Under the pieces are notes generated by a model. The model searched no databases, had not been told where the DNA came from, and saw nothing but the letters and a program-made list of their open reading frames with translations. A stretch of 58,952 nt of DNA from an uncultured Aeromonadaceae bacterium (GTDB lineage Bacteria > Pseudomonadota > Gammaproteobacteria > Enterobacterales > Aeromonadaceae): assembly GCA_945957385.1 (NCBI GenBank), contig CAMFKP010000018.1, forward strand, positions 1-58,952, given 5' to 3'. The position numbers and the translations under genes were made by a program. Position 1 is the first letter of the stretch, and each line of letters begins with the position of its first letter. Positions 43,090 to 56,002 of the stretch are shown here, in pieces.

Positions 43090-45318
43090 ATGGTTGCGGT
43101 ACGCGATACTCACCTCAAATCCGGATTCAATCTGCAGGAGTGGACAGAGACTCTGCCACTGTCGGTCGATGACCGTGAAACCCTGCACACGGTATTTGCG
43201 TACTGTCATAACCGGTTGGGTGAGAGTGAGGCTGAAGCCAGCCGTTTGGCCAATCGCGCCGCCGAGATGGTGGGCATTCTGCTGATGCTGCACATGGACA
43301 TCGACACCCTGCGGGCGGCGGTGCTCTATCCCCATGTCGAGGCGCGTCACCTGTCGGTTGAGCAGGCAGCAGAGGACTTTGGCCCCGGGATTGCCCGCTT
43401 GTTGGAAGGGGTGATCGACATGGAAGCGATTCGCTTCCTGCAGAGCCTCAACTCCGGCGAGGTCTCCGATACCCAGATCGACAATGTGCGCCGCATGCTG
43501 CTGGCGATGGTCGAAGACGTGCGTGCCGTCGTCATCAAGCTGGCAGAGCGCATCGCCTGTCTGCGTGAGGTGAAAAATGCCGATGAAGAGACACGGGTGC
43601 TGGTGGCCAAGGAGATCACCAATATCTATGCGCCACTGGCCAATCGCCTGGGGATCGGGCAACTGAAGTGGGAGCTGGAAGATCTCTCGTTTCGTTACCT
43701 CCACCCTGATACCTACAAACAAATTGCCAGGTTGCTGGATGAGAAGCGACTCGACCGCGAACGCTACATTCACTGCTTTGTTGAAGATCTCAAGCAGGCG
43801 TTGTTGCAGGCCGGTGTGCCGGCGGATGTTTATGGCCGGCCCAAACACATCTACAGCATCTGGCGCAAGATGCAGAAAAAGCAGCTGAGTTTCTCTGACC
43901 TGTATGATGTGCGTGCGGTGCGGGTGATTACCCATCGTCTGCAGGATTGTTATGCCGCGCTCGGCATAGTGCATACCCATTGGCACCATATTCCACGTGA
44001 ATTTGATGATTACGTTGCCAACCCCAAACCCAATGGCTACCAGTCGATCCATACCGTGGTGTTGGGTCCGGAAGGGAAAACGGTCGAGATCCAGATCCGT
44101 ACCGAACAGATGCATCAGGATGCCGAGCTGGGAATTGCGGCGCACTGGAAATACAAGGAAGGTACGCTGCCGGGCAAGGATTCGGCTTACGAGGAGCGTA
44201 TAGCCTGGCTGCGCAAGCTGCTGGCGTGGCAGGAGGACATGGTCGAATCCGGATCCCTGGTCGACGAGCTGCGTACTCAGGTGTTCGAAGATCGCGTCTA
44301 TGTATTTACGCCGAAGGGGGATGTGGTCGATCTACCGGTCGGCGCGACTCCGCTTGATTTTGCCTATCAGGTGCACAGCATGGTGGGGCATCGCTGCATC
44401 GGAGCCAAGGTCGATGGGCGTATTGTGCCGTTTACCTACACATTGCAGACCGGCGATCAGATCGAGATCATCACGCAGAAGGAGCCCAATCCTAGCCGTG
44501 ACTGGATGAACCCGAATATGGGCTTCCTGCGGACCAGCCGTGCGCGGGCCAAGGTTGCCTCCTGGTTCCGCAAACTGGATCGTGACAAGAATATTCTGGC
44601 CGGCAAGGAGTTGCTGGAAAAAGAGATGGAACGGCACGGCTTCCAGCTCAGCAAGGAACAGCAGGCGCAGATGTTGCGCGAGGTCTATAGCCGTTACAAC
44701 GTGCATGAGCACGATGATTTGCTGGCGGGTCTCGGCGCTGGTGATATCCGTATCAACCAGATCATGAACTTCTTCGAAGGCAAGTTGAACAAGCCCAGTG
44801 CCGAGGAAGAAGAAAAGAAACTGTTGGCGCAACTGGAGCAAAAGAGTCAAAACCGGGTGCAGCAGCAGCCGAAGGGGCACATCGTGGTGCAAGGTGTGGG
44901 GAATCTGATGACCCACATTGCACGCTGCTGCCAACCGATCCCTGGTGACGGCATCATAGGTTTCATCACGCAGGGGCGGGGTATCTCGATCCACCGTGAC
45001 GATTGTGAACAGCTCAAGGAGCTGATGCGCCGCAACCCGGAACGGGTGATTGAGGCGGTGTGGGGCGAGAACTACTCCGGTGGTTATACGTTGACGGTAC
45101 GCATCACGGCCAACGACAGGTCCGGACTATTACGCGATATCACCACCATCATTGCCAATGAGAAGATCAATGTGCTCGGTATGCGCTCGCGCTCGAATAC
45201 CAAGTTACAGACGGCGGATATCGATATTGATATGGAGATCTACAACATCGATGCGCTCAATCGCATGTTGTCGAAGCTCAATCAGATGACCGATGTGGCC
45301 AGTGCCAAACGCTTGTAA
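43090..45318 (+). CDS. relA: GTP pyrophosphokinase (ppGpp synthetase I)
   Basis: A 742-residue ribosome-associated stringent-response enzyme that makes (p)ppGpp when uncharged tRNA is in the A site. The pseudo-hydrolase domain lacks the HD metal motif (residues about 60-110 read AAVLYPHVEARH), as in other RelA; the synthetase contains YDVRAVRVIT and KPNGYQSIHTVV; TGS (DRVYVFTPKGDVVDLPVGATPLDFAY), zinc-finger (ARCCQPIPGD) and ACT domains follow. Its own terminator separates it from mazG. Confidence 0.97.
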   Translation: MVAVRDTHLKSGFNLQEWTETLPLSVDDRETLHTVFAYCHNRLGESEAEASRLANRAAEMVGILLMLHMDIDTLRAAVLYPHVEARHLSVEQAAEDFGPGIARLLEGVIDMEAIRFLQSLNSGEVSDTQIDNVRRMLLAMVEDVRAVVIKLAERIACLREVKNADEETRVLVAKEITNIYAPLANRLGIGQLKWELEDLSFRYLHPDTYKQIARLLDEKRLDRERYIHCFVEDLKQALLQAGVPADVYGRPKHIYSIWRKMQKKQLSFSDLYDVRAVRVITHRLQDCYAALGIVHTHWHHIPREFDDYVANPKPNGYQSIHTVVLGPEGKTVEIQIRTEQMHQDAELGIAAHWKYKEGTLPGKDSAYEERIAWLRKLLAWQEDMVESGSLVDELRTQVFEDRVYVFTPKGDVVDLPVGATPLDFAYQVHSMVGHRCIGAKVDGRIVPFTYTLQTGDQIEIITQKEPNPSRDWMNPNMGFLRTSRARAKVASWFRKLDRDKNILAGKELLEKEMERHGFQLSKEQQAQMLREVYSRYNVHEHDDLLAGLGAGDIRINQIMNFFEGKLNKPSAEEEEKKLLAQLEQKSQNRVQQQPKGHIVVQGVGNLMTHIARCCQPIPGDGIIGFITQGRGISIHRDDCEQLKELMRRNPERVIEAVWGENYSGGYTLTVRITANDRSGLLRDITTIIANEKINVLGMRSRSNTKLQTADIDIDMEIYNIDALNRMLSKLNQMTDVASAKRL

Positions 45319-45331
45319 CGCTCATCATAAG

Positions 45332-45360
45332 CAGGGGGCTTTCGCCCCCTGTTGTTTTTA
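45332..45360 (+). terminator. Terminator after relA
   Basis: Stem CAGGGGGC / GCCCCCTG with loop TTTC, then TTGTTTTTA, 13 nt past the relA stop. Confidence 0.88.
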
Positions 45361-45371
45361 AGGAGAAAGCC

Positions 45372-46172
45372 ATGTCCACTCCCCGTTATCAGCTGCCTGA
45401 TCTGCTGGCCTTGATGCAGCAACTGCGCGACCCGCAACGCGGTTGCCCATGGGATCGCAAACAGACTTTCGCCAGCATAGTGCCCTATACGCTGGAGGAG
45501 GCCTATGAGGTGGCGGACAGTATTGAGCGTGAAGATTGGCAGGCGTTAAAAGGCGAACTGGGGGATCTGCTGTTTCAGGTGGTTTTCTATTGCCAGATGG
45601 CGCAGGAAAAAGGCTGGTTTGGTTTTGACGATGTGGTCGATTACGTCAGCGAGAAACTGGTGCGTCGTCATCCGCATGTCTTTGGCGCGGCACAGTTTGC
45701 CGATACCGCAGCGGTGAATGCTAACTGGGAAGCAGAAAAGGCTCGCGAGCGGCAGCAAAAAGATGCCTCGGCTACCAGTGTGCTGGACGATATCCCGCTG
45801 GCATTGCCAGCGCTGACGCGCGCCAACAAGATCCAGAAGCGCTGTGCTGCTGTCGGGTTCGATTGGCCTGAGTTGCAACCAGTGGTTGATAAGGTGCATG
45901 AAGAGATTAACGAGGTGCTGCACGAGGTAAATCAGCCGGTGCGCGATGAAGGAAAAGTGGCCGAAGAGTTGGGCGATCTCCTGTTTGCTACAGTCAATCT
46001 GGTTCGACATTTGAAGAAAGAGCCAGAGCAGGTCTTGCGTGAGGCCAATAGCAAGTTTGAACGACGGTTTCGCGGTGTAGAACAGGATTTGACTCAAACG
46101 GGTCTCAGTGTGCGTGCTTCTACGCTCGATCAGATGGAAGCGGCATGGCAAAGGGTCAAGGATTCAGAATAA
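45372..46172 (+). CDS. mazG: Nucleoside triphosphate pyrophosphohydrolase MazG
   Basis: A 266-residue two-domain NTP pyrophosphatase that sanitises nucleotide pools and, in E. coli, lowers ppGpp under starvation. Both MazG repeats are seen: EEAYEVADSIE ... ELGDLLFQVVFYCQ and VHEEINEVLHEV ... EELGDLLFATVNLVRHL, with the EExxE-12-ExxD metal pattern. AAGGAG lies 6 nt before the ATG. The relA-mazG order is conserved in gammaproteobacteria. Confidence 0.96.
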   Translation: MSTPRYQLPDLLALMQQLRDPQRGCPWDRKQTFASIVPYTLEEAYEVADSIEREDWQALKGELGDLLFQVVFYCQMAQEKGWFGFDDVVDYVSEKLVRRHPHVFGAAQFADTAAVNANWEAEKARERQQKDASATSVLDDIPLALPALTRANKIQKRCAAVGFDWPELQPVVDKVHEEINEVLHEVNQPVRDEGKVAEELGDLLFATVNLVRHLKKEPEQVLREANSKFERRFRGVEQDLTQTGLSVRASTLDQMEAAWQRVKDSE

Positions 46173-46224
46173 AGTTGATGCAACGCAAATCCCTGACGCA
46201 CGAGGATTGATAAATTTTTGTGCG

Positions 46225-46253
46225 TTGTTAGGGAGAGGTGCCTTTGCTACAAT
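46225..46253 (+). promoter_or_regulatory. Sigma-70 promoter candidate for pyrG
   Basis: TTGTTA (46225-46230), 17-bp spacer, TACAAT (46248-46253), about 64 nt before the pyrG start. Good match in both hexamers and spacing. Confidence 0.65.
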
Positions 46254-46292
46254 ATGCCCCCGTCTTGAGTTATCTCTGCACGCACCGTGTAA

Positions 46293-49349
<3,057 letters not shown>

Positions 49350-49376
49350 TCGCTGACCAGACTCCTTGAGTCAATG

Positions 49377-49407
49377 AAGCCCCGCCAATCGGCGGGGCTT
49401 TCTTTTA
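49377..49407 (+). terminator. Terminator after eno
   Basis: A 10-bp perfect stem AAGCCCCGCC / GGCGGGGCTT with loop AATC, then TCTTTT. Confidence 0.92.
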
Positions 49408-49447
49408 CGGCGTAATATGGGAAACTATGGCGCCGGGAGGAACACCA

Positions 49448-49771
49448 ATGCGCCTATTTACCCTTGTCATGTTGCTGGTACTGGCTTGGCTGCAACACCA
49501 ACTCTGGTTCGGTAAAAACGGGCTGGTCGAGTATCGCCAGACGACCGAAAGCGTCGTGCGCCAGCAAGCCGACAACCAGCAACTCAAGGAACGTAATGAG
49601 TTGTTGTATAAGGAAATTGATGATTTGAAGAGTGGCCTAGAGGCTATCGAAGAGTTATCGCGCAACGACCTTGGTTTTATCAAGCCCAACGAGACGTTCT
49701 ATCGCATCCTGCCCAAAGATGGCAAGAATGCGGCAGCCATGCCCAGCTCCTTACCCAAGAGTGATGAATGA
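49448..49771 (+). CDS. ftsB: Cell division protein FtsB
   Basis: A 107-residue bitopic divisome protein that forms the FtsQLB complex activating septal peptidoglycan synthesis. A transmembrane helix near residues 4-20 (FTLVMLLVLAWLQHQLWFG) is followed by a leucine-zipper-like coiled coil (VVRQQADNQQLKERNELLYKEIDDLKSGLEAIEELSR) and the family box DLGFIKPNETFYRIL. The start at 49448 has GGGAGGA 6 nt upstream. ATGA overlap with ispD. Confidence 0.95.
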   Translation: MRLFTLVMLLVLAWLQHQLWFGKNGLVEYRQTTESVVRQQADNQQLKERNELLYKEIDDLKSGLEAIEELSRNDLGFIKPNETFYRILPKDGKNAAAMPSSLPKSDE

Positions 49772-50454
49772 TGCTGACCTTTACCGTTGTGGTGCCTGCT
49801 GCTGGGATAGGTAGCCGTATGGGCGCGCCTTGCCCGAAACAATATTTACCGTTGGCGGGAAGGTTCCTGATTGAGCACACATTGGATCGTCTGCTGTCGC
49901 ATCCGCGTATTGAACGAGTCATTGTGCCGATTGCCGCCGATGACGACTTCTTTACCACACTGCCGCTTGCCAGCCATCCTCGCGTGACCATTACACTGGG
50001 TGGAAAAGAGCGGGCAGAATCCGTGTTGAATGGATTGCGCTTGACAGCCACTGAATGGGTGTTGGTGCATGATGCTGCCCGTCCCTGCATTACACATCAG
50101 GATATCGATCGCTTAATCCATGAAGGCTTAGCCTGTGATGGTGGTCTGCTCGGCAGCCGAGTCCGGGACACGATGAAACGCTCTGATGGAACGGGGAATG
50201 TGATGCATACAGTCGATCGCTGTGAGTTATGGCATGCCCTGACACCACAATTGTTCAGAACTGCCGATTTGCGACAAGCATTGCAAGAGGGTTTGGCCCG
50301 CGGTGCCGTAATTACCGATGAGGCATCCGCTATGGAATTAGCTGGATGGACTCCTCGGATGGTAGAAGGCCGTGCTGACAATCTTAAGGTGACACGGCCT
50401 GAGGATCTGGCCTTGGCTACCTTGTATTTAAATCAACAGGAGAAGGAAGCATGA
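49768..50454 (+). CDS. ispD: 2-C-methyl-D-erythritol 4-phosphate cytidylyltransferase
   Basis: A 228-residue MEP-pathway enzyme joining CTP and methylerythritol phosphate. The nucleotide loop [20 protein letters not shown] is at residues 9-28; [11 protein letters not shown] and [17 protein letters not shown] complete the signature. Starts at ATG 49768 overlapping ftsB; overlaps ispF by 4 nt. Confidence 0.97.
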   Translation: MMLTFTVVVPAAGIGSRMGAPCPKQYLPLAGRFLIEHTLDRLLSHPRIERVIVPIAADDDFFTTLPLASHPRVTITLGGKERAESVLNGLRLTATEWVLVHDAARPCITHQDIDRLIHEGLACDGGLLGSRVRDTMKRSDGTGNVMHTVDRCELWHALTPQLFRTADLRQALQEGLARGAVITDEASAMELAGWTPRMVEGRADNLKVTRPEDLALATLYLNQQEKEA

Positions 50455-50927
50455 TCCGGATTGGGCATGGCTTTGATGTTCATCGCTTTGGTGGCGAAGG
50501 CCCCTGCATTTTGGGAGGGGTTCCTGTCCCCTATGAGCAAGGATTAATTGCACATTCTGATGGGGATGTGGTGCTTCATGCCCTGTGTGATGCCTTGTTG
50601 GGGGCTATCGGTGCCGGTGATATTGGGCGCCATTATCCTGATAGCGATGCAACTTTTAAGGGTATCGATAGCCGGATCCTGTTGCGGGATGTGTACACGC
50701 GTGTACTTGAACAGGGCTACCATCTGGGAAACGCCGATATCACGATCATTGCCCAAGCTCCAAAGATGGCACCGTATATTGATGATATGTGCGCGAGGAT
50801 CGCAGCCGATTTACAGGTGGCGGTAGGAAAAATTAATGTCAAGGCAACCACGACCGAGTCGCTGGGTTTCACTGGGCGTAAAGAAGGCATTGCTGTAGAA
50901 GCAGTTGTATTGGTGGTGAATGCATGA
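50451..50927 (+). CDS. ispF: 2-C-methyl-D-erythritol 2,4-cyclodiphosphate synthase
   Basis: A 158-residue trimeric zinc enzyme acting two steps after IspD in isoprenoid synthesis. [11 protein letters not shown] (metal ligands), [18 protein letters not shown] and the C-terminal [19 protein letters not shown] are intact. Overlaps ispD and truD by 4 nt each. Confidence 0.98.
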   Translation: MIRIGHGFDVHRFGGEGPCILGGVPVPYEQGLIAHSDGDVVLHALCDALLGAIGAGDIGRHYPDSDATFKGIDSRILLRDVYTRVLEQGYHLGNADITIIAQAPKMAPYIDDMCARIAADLQVAVGKINVKATTTESLGFTGRKEGIAVEAVVLVVNA

Positions 50928-51967
50928 GTCTGCCTGAATGGAATTATCTGCATGGCAAGCCAGAATGGTGTGGCCGCTTCAAGGTTCAGCCTGAGGATTT
51001 TGTTGTTATTGAAGATCTGGGGTTTGAGCCCGATGGCAACGGCGAGCACATTCTGGTTTCGGTGCGCAAACGTGGTGAGAATACCGCCTGGATTGCCGGT
51101 TTGTTGGCGAAGGCGGCCGGTGTTAATCGTGGTGCTGTCACGTGGGCTGGATTGAAAGATCGCCATGCGGTGACGGAACAGTGGTTTGGTATTCATTTGC
51201 CAGGAAAAGACGAGCCGGACCTGAGTATCATCGAAAATGAGAATATCCAGATCCTGCAACGCAGCCGTCACTCGCGCAAGATGCGAACTGGTGCTCTTAA
51301 GGGTAATTATTTTCGCCTTGTTTTGAGAGATGTTGAACGTTGCGATGCAATTGAGGCCAGATTGCAGGCAATTGGCCAAGCCGGAGTTCCCAATTATTTC
51401 GGCGAACAGCGCTTCGGGCGTAATGGCAGCAATTTGGAAGCGGCAGAAGCCATGTTCGGCGGAAAACGCATCAAAGATCGGGATAAACGTTCTATTTTCT
51501 TGTCGGCGGCGCGCAGCTATTTATTTAATCAGGTGATCAGCGCCCGGATTCAGGCTGGACTCGCGCGGCAGATGCTGGCAGGTGACTGTCTGATGCTTGC
51601 CGGCTCTCATTCATTTTTTAGTGAAGCAGAAATTAGTTCTGAACTGATGGCGCGGTTAGCTAGTGGCGATCTGCAGTTGACGGCGCCGTTGTGGGGACGC
51701 GGACGAGATACGGCTCAAGGGCCTGCTTTGGAATTTGAGCGAGAGGTTCTGGCTGCATTTGAAGTTTGGCGTCTTGGTCTAGAGGCCGCAGGTCTACAGC
51801 AGGAACGCCGTCCGCTTTTATTCGTGCCACGTGATTGGCGTTGGGAGTGGAGTCCGGAAGGATTGGTGCTGAATTTTTGGTTACCAGCGGGCTGCTACGC
51901 GACCAGCCTATTACGTGAGTTGTTGATACTGGACGCCCTGGAGTCTAATGAAGATACTGGTCAGTAA
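50924..51967 (+). CDS. truD: tRNA pseudouridine(13) synthase TruD
   Basis: A 347-residue pseudouridine synthase. Catalytic Asp in [38 protein letters not shown] and the C-terminal [17 protein letters not shown] are family marks. Modifies U13 of tRNA-Glu in E. coli. Overlaps surE by 20 nt. Confidence 0.96.
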   Translation: MSLPEWNYLHGKPEWCGRFKVQPEDFVVIEDLGFEPDGNGEHILVSVRKRGENTAWIAGLLAKAAGVNRGAVTWAGLKDRHAVTEQWFGIHLPGKDEPDLSIIENENIQILQRSRHSRKMRTGALKGNYFRLVLRDVERCDAIEARLQAIGQAGVPNYFGEQRFGRNGSNLEAAEAMFGGKRIKDRDKRSIFLSAARSYLFNQVISARIQAGLARQMLAGDCLMLAGSHSFFSEAEISSELMARLASGDLQLTAPLWGRGRDTAQGPALEFEREVLAAFEVWRLGLEAAGLQQERRPLLFVPRDWRWEWSPEGLVLNFWLPAGCYATSLLRELLILDALESNEDTGQ

Positions 51968-52688
51968 TGACGATGGCGTGAATGCCGAAGGCATTCGCGC
52001 TCTGGCTGATGCGTTGCGCAAGATTGGCGATGTGGTTGTTGTCGCTCCCGACCGTAATCACAGTGGTGCCAGCCATTCATTAACATTGGAAAACCCGTTG
52101 CGGGTTGAGCAATTGAGTCACGATGTACTGGCTGTGAAGGGAACTCCGACAGATTGTGTGCATCTGGCGGTAAACGAGCTACTTCAGCCCCAACCTGATC
52201 TGGTCGTTTCTGGTATTAATCACGGAGCGAATCTTGGTGATGATGTCATTTATTCTGGCACGGTGGCGGCCGCAACGGAGGGCCGTTATCTCGGTCTTCC
52301 GGCAATAGCGATTTCACTTGATGGGCACATCCATTTTGCAACGGCCGCATCCTATGCGGCTAAGTTGGTCACTGCTTTGCAGACCATGCCGTTGCCTGCG
52401 GATCAAATTCTGAATGTGAATGTACCTGATTTGCCACTCGATCAGATTCGAGGCATACAGGTGACACGATTAGGTTGTCGCCATCCTGCAGAAGGGGTGA
52501 TTGTTGATCAAGATCCCCGTGGCAAACGGATGTACTGGATTGGCCCTCCGTCGGCAGGGCAGGATGCGGGTGCTGGTACGGACTTCGCGGCGGTAGAAGC
52601 GGGTTTCGTCTCCATCACACCGCTACAGATCGATATGACCGCTTATCGACAAATGGCACAACTAAAAGAATGGGTTGAGAGGTTATAA
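51948..52688 (+). CDS. surE: 5'/3'-nucleotidase SurE
   Basis: A 246-residue metal-dependent phosphatase active on nucleoside monophosphates and short polyphosphate. The metal site [16 protein letters not shown] is at the N-terminus; [25 protein letters not shown] is the second motif. Part of the conserved truD-surE-pcm-nlpD-rpoS cluster. Confidence 0.97.
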   Translation: MKILVSNDDGVNAEGIRALADALRKIGDVVVVAPDRNHSGASHSLTLENPLRVEQLSHDVLAVKGTPTDCVHLAVNELLQPQPDLVVSGINHGANLGDDVIYSGTVAAATEGRYLGLPAIAISLDGHIHFATAASYAAKLVTALQTMPLPADQILNVNVPDLPLDQIRGIQVTRLGCRHPAEGVIVDQDPRGKRMYWIGPPSAGQDAGAGTDFAAVEAGFVSITPLQIDMTAYRQMAQLKEWVERL

Positions 52689-52694
52689 AAACCA

Positions 52695-53324
52695 TTGCGT
52701 AGCAGTAATGCATCACAACTTGTTCGGCAGCTTCAGGCGCAGGGCATTACAAATGCGCGCGTGCTGGAAGCCATTGCCTGCGTACCGCGCGATGGCTTTG
52801 TTGATGAAGCATTTGCACACCAAGCATGGGAGAATATGGCATTGCCGATTGGTTTTGGGCAGACCATCTCCCAGCCCTATATTGTGGCACGGATGACAGA
52901 ACAGTTATTAGCCGGTCGTCAAGTGAACTCGGTGTTGGAAATCGGTACTGGTTCGGGCTATCAGACTGCGGTGTTGGCTCATTTGGTTAATCACGTTTAT
53001 ACGGTGGAGCGCATTAAGTCCTTGCAATATCAGGCGCGACGTCGGTTACAACGACTTGATCTGCATAATGTATCAACCCGGCATGCCGATGGCTGGACGG
53101 GTTGGCCGAGCAAGGCCCCCTTTGATGCCATTATTGTTACCGCAGCTGCCAGCGTTGTGCCTGATGCTCTTATCGCACAACTTAAAGAGGGTGGTTGTTT
53201 GGTCATTCCTGTCGGAGAGCGGCAACAACAGTTATTGATGATAGAAAAATGGCAGGGGCGTATTCGCCGTGAAGTGCTCGAATCGGTTCGTTTTGTTCCC
53301 CTTGTGAGTGGAGAGGTAATGTGA
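52695..53324 (+). CDS. pcm: Protein-L-isoaspartate O-methyltransferase
   Basis: A 209-residue SAM-dependent repair enzyme that methylates isoaspartyl residues in aged proteins. The SAM motif [19 protein letters not shown] and the PCMT box [15 protein letters not shown] are clear. The likely start is TTG 52695, giving a length and N-terminus like E. coli Pcm (208); the ribosome site GAGAGG is 12 nt away and poor, so translation may depend on coupling to surE, which ends 6 nt upstream. Confidence 0.94.
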   Translation: MRSSNASQLVRQLQAQGITNARVLEAIACVPRDGFVDEAFAHQAWENMALPIGFGQTISQPYIVARMTEQLLAGRQVNSVLEIGTGSGYQTAVLAHLVNHVYTVERIKSLQYQARRRLQRLDLHNVSTRHADGWTGWPSKAPFDAIIVTAAASVVPDALIAQLKEGGCLVIPVGERQQQLLMIEKWQGRIRREVLESVRFVPLVSGEVM

Positions 53325-53902
53325 GGTTGTTTTCTCATCTCTATGACGTCGTCATGCGCTGGTCGCGTCACCGCCATGCGCCTTGGTATTTGGCGGCAAA
53401 TAGTGTGGCTGAATCAGTTTTTTGGCCTATCCCTCCAGATGTCATGCTTGCTCCGATGTGTCTTGCTAAACCAGAGCGCGCCTGGACATTTGCTCTTATC
53501 GCGTCATTAGCCTCTGCTTTCGGTGGTTTGATTGGGTACATCTTAGGATTTTGGCTATTCGACCTGTTGGTTGAGCCTGCGATCATTGCGATGAAGTACC
53601 AAACCCAGTTTGCGCAAATCAAGATTTGGTTTGAACAATGGGATTTTTGGGTTGTATTTCTTGCCGGTTTTTCGCCAATACCATACAAGCTTTTTACCGT
53701 TACCGCAGGTGTGATGCATATGGCGTTAGTGCCGTTCATGATCGCATCGATTATTTCCCGTAGTGCGCGCTTTTTTCTAGTTGCAGGGCTAATGAAATGG
53801 GGGGGCGAACGGATGGAGCGTCGTCTTCGACAATATGTTGATGTGATTGGCTGGGGAACGGTATTAGTAGCTGTTGCAATGTATCTGGTGTTTAGGAATT
53901 AA
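53321..53902 (+). CDS. yqaA: YqaA/DedA-type (VTT domain) membrane protein
   Basis: A 193-residue inner-membrane protein of the SNARE-associated/VTT family, several members of which translocate undecaprenyl phosphate or phospholipids; the role of YqaA itself is not established to my knowledge. Four or five hydrophobic helices; [26 protein letters not shown] and [22 protein letters not shown] are conserved. GTG start overlapping the pcm stop (GTGA). Confidence 0.85.
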   Translation: MRLFSHLYDVVMRWSRHRHAPWYLAANSVAESVFWPIPPDVMLAPMCLAKPERAWTFALIASLASAFGGLIGYILGFWLFDLLVEPAIIAMKYQTQFAQIKIWFEQWDFWVVFLAGFSPIPYKLFTVTAGVMHMALVPFMIASIISRSARFFLVAGLMKWGGERMERRLRQYVDVIGWGTVLVAVAMYLVFRN

Positions 53903-53918
53903 CGGGCGAAGTAAACGG

Positions 53919-54893
53919 ATGATGCGATATTTTGTAATGCTCTTGACGGCATTCGCCCTTGCTGGATGCAGTAGCAGTGAGACGTCCGCTCCAGTTAGAG
54001 AGGCTGGAGCAAAATCTCACTCTCATTCACGTCAACAAGTCAATCGCTCCTCCTCGAATCAATACTTGGGAAAAAATCGATATCGCGTCAAGTCCGGTGA
54101 TACTTTGTATGCCATTGCTTGGATGTATGGACTCGATTTTCAGGAAGTGGCTCGCTACAACGGAATTGATGCGCCTTATGCCATTTATACCGGCCAGATA
54201 CTGAAACTGGATCTTGATGATCCAAGTTCAGGCCGCTATGTGGTCAAAAGGGGTGACAGTCTTTCACAGATCGCCGCAAATCATGGCACTAGTACGCTCA
54301 ACCTAGTTCGTTTAAACAATCTGAAAAAACCATACAAGATTCATCCGGGGCAGCTTTTGCAGCTGGGCACGGTAACAACATCGTCGTCACAAGGGATGCA
54401 AGCGGATCGTGATCCACAACAAAATAACGCGCAAAAATCCAGCGACAGCGCTACCCAGGGGGTTGCTGCTGCAAAAGGAAAAGAATACTCTCGAACCATA
54501 AATGAACAGAATTACAACAAACTTTTAACTTGGCAGTGGCCTGCGAGAGGCAGAATTGTTCAAAGTTTCTCGTTGTCAGAGCAGGGCAATAAAGGTATCG
54601 ACATTGCAGGTATACGCGGCCAAGCCGTTGTAGCTGCCGCCGCTGGCAAGGTGGTTTATGCTGGAAGCGCCCTGAGAGGCTATGGAAATCTGATAATTAT
54701 AAAACATAACGAAGACTACCTCTCCGCCTACGCCCACAATGATGTGTTGCGGGTAAAGGAGCAACAAGAGGTCAAGGCTGGTCAACGAATCGCCGACATG
54801 GGCAGCAGCGATGCCCAGGATGTGCGGTTACACTTCGAAATCCGTTATCGGGGGCAATCAGTTAACCCGGTACGATTTCTTCCGAAACGATAG
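53919..54893 (+). CDS. nlpD: Murein hydrolase activator NlpD
   Basis: A 324-residue outer-membrane lipoprotein (lipobox LAGC, Cys17) that activates amidase AmiC at the division site. It has two LysM domains (residues about 54-98 and 106-149), a Gln/Ser-rich linker and a C-terminal LytM/M23 domain. The LytM metal ligands are altered (NKGIDIAG where active enzymes have HxGxD, RLHFE at the second motif), so it is an activator rather than a peptidase. Starts at ATG 53919 or 53922. In other bacteria a main rpoS promoter lies inside nlpD. Confidence 0.94.
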   Translation: MMRYFVMLLTAFALAGCSSSETSAPVREAGAKSHSHSRQQVNRSSSNQYLGKNRYRVKSGDTLYAIAWMYGLDFQEVARYNGIDAPYAIYTGQILKLDLDDPSSGRYVVKRGDSLSQIAANHGTSTLNLVRLNNLKKPYKIHPGQLLQLGTVTTSSSQGMQADRDPQQNNAQKSSDSATQGVAAAKGKEYSRTINEQNYNKLLTWQWPARGRIVQSFSLSEQGNKGIDIAGIRGQAVVAAAAGKVVYAGSALRGYGNLIIIKHNEDYLSAYAHNDVLRVKEQQEVKAGQRIADMGSSDAQDVRLHFEIRYRGQSVNPVRFLPKR

Positions 54894-54934
54894 CACCCGC
54901 AGACGAATGGACTAACGGGTTGGGGGGACAACCT

Positions 54935-55918
54935 ATGAACGACACAGAGTTGATGACTTCTGAAAGCGTTTTCGAATCAGGTGAAGAGTTGGAAACGCTA
55001 GAGTCACTTGATGAAATTGAGGTTGATGAGCCTGAGGAGGCGCCAACAGCTGAACTTGTAACTACTGAGGCCTTAAAAGGCGCTATGGATGCAACTCAGC
55101 TTTATCTAGGCGAAATAGGGTTTTCTCCTCTGTTAACTGCGGAAGAAGAAGTGTTTTTTGCCCGGAAGGCGTTGCGTGGAGATAGCGCCGCGCCCAAACG
55201 AATGATTGAGTCTAATCTACGGTTGGTTGTCAAAATCGCCAGACGTTATAACAACAGAGGTTTAGCGCTGCTGGATCTGGTTGAAGAGGGTAACCTCGGT
55301 TTGATTCGTGCTGTAGAAAAATTTGATCCAGAAAGAGGATTCAGATTTTCAACTTATGCTACTTGGTGGATTCGCCAGACCATAGAACGCGCCATCATGA
55401 ATCAGACTCGCACCATTCGTCTGCCTATTCATGTAGTAAAAGAGCTTAATGTTTATCTGCGTACGGCCAGAGACTTGGCGCATCGCCTTGATCATGAACC
55501 AACAGCAGAAGAAATTGCGGCGGCGGTTGATCGCCCAGTGGAAGATGTCTCGCGGATGTTGAAGCTTAATGAAAAGATTTGCTCCGTGGATTCTCCCATT
55601 GGTGGTGATGGTGACAAGGCTTTACTGGATGTGCTCACCGATGAACGAGGCATGGGACCTGAGCTTGAGACGCAAGACGATGATATGCGTTTATCAGTGG
55701 TGCACTGGCTTGAACAGTTAAATATCAAGCAGCGTGAAGTGTTGGCGAGACGATTCGGTCTGTTGGGGTATGAGCCTGCAACCCTGGAAGATGTTGGGCG
55801 GGAAATCGGTCTGACTCGCGAGCGGGTGCGCCAGATTCAAGTTGAGGCTTTACGTCGTTTGCGTGATATCTTGACGCAACAAGGTCTTTCCGTCGACGCT
55901 TTGTTTAATGGCGAGTAA
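54935..55918 (+). CDS. rpoS: RNA polymerase sigma factor RpoS
   Basis: A 327-residue stationary-phase and general-stress sigma factor. An acidic N-terminus is followed by region 1.2 ([21 protein letters not shown]), regions 2.1-2.4 ([53 protein letters not shown]), region 3 and region 4 ([28 protein letters not shown]). The start at 54935 has GGGGGGA 6 nt upstream. Follows nlpD after 41 nt. Confidence 0.98.
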   Translation: MNDTELMTSESVFESGEELETLESLDEIEVDEPEEAPTAELVTTEALKGAMDATQLYLGEIGFSPLLTAEEEVFFARKALRGDSAAPKRMIESNLRLVVKIARRYNNRGLALLDLVEEGNLGLIRAVEKFDPERGFRFSTYATWWIRQTIERAIMNQTRTIRLPIHVVKELNVYLRTARDLAHRLDHEPTAEEIAAAVDRPVEDVSRMLKLNEKICSVDSPIGGDGDKALLDVLTDERGMGPELETQDDDMRLSVVHWLEQLNIKQREVLARRFGLLGYEPATLEDVGREIGLTRERVRQIQVEALRRLRDILTQQGLSVDALFNGE

Positions 55919-55937
55919 GGTTGTCTGCAGTGAACAT

Positions 55938-55966
55938 AACGGGGCCTGAAGGCCCCGTTTGTTTTA
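55938..55966. terminator. Terminator between rpoS and mutS
   Basis: A 9-bp perfect stem AACGGGGCC / GGCCCCGTT with loop TGAA, then TGTTTTA, 19 nt past the rpoS stop and 36 nt past the convergent mutS stop. Confidence 0.88.
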
Positions 55967-56002
55967 CTAAATTAAAGCGCTCCCACGGGAGCATGAGGCT
56001 CT

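Noticed and set aside
43090..44145. A long frame antisense to relA (42976-44145)
   Set aside because: Lies wholly opposite rlmD/relA, no ribosome site, no domain.
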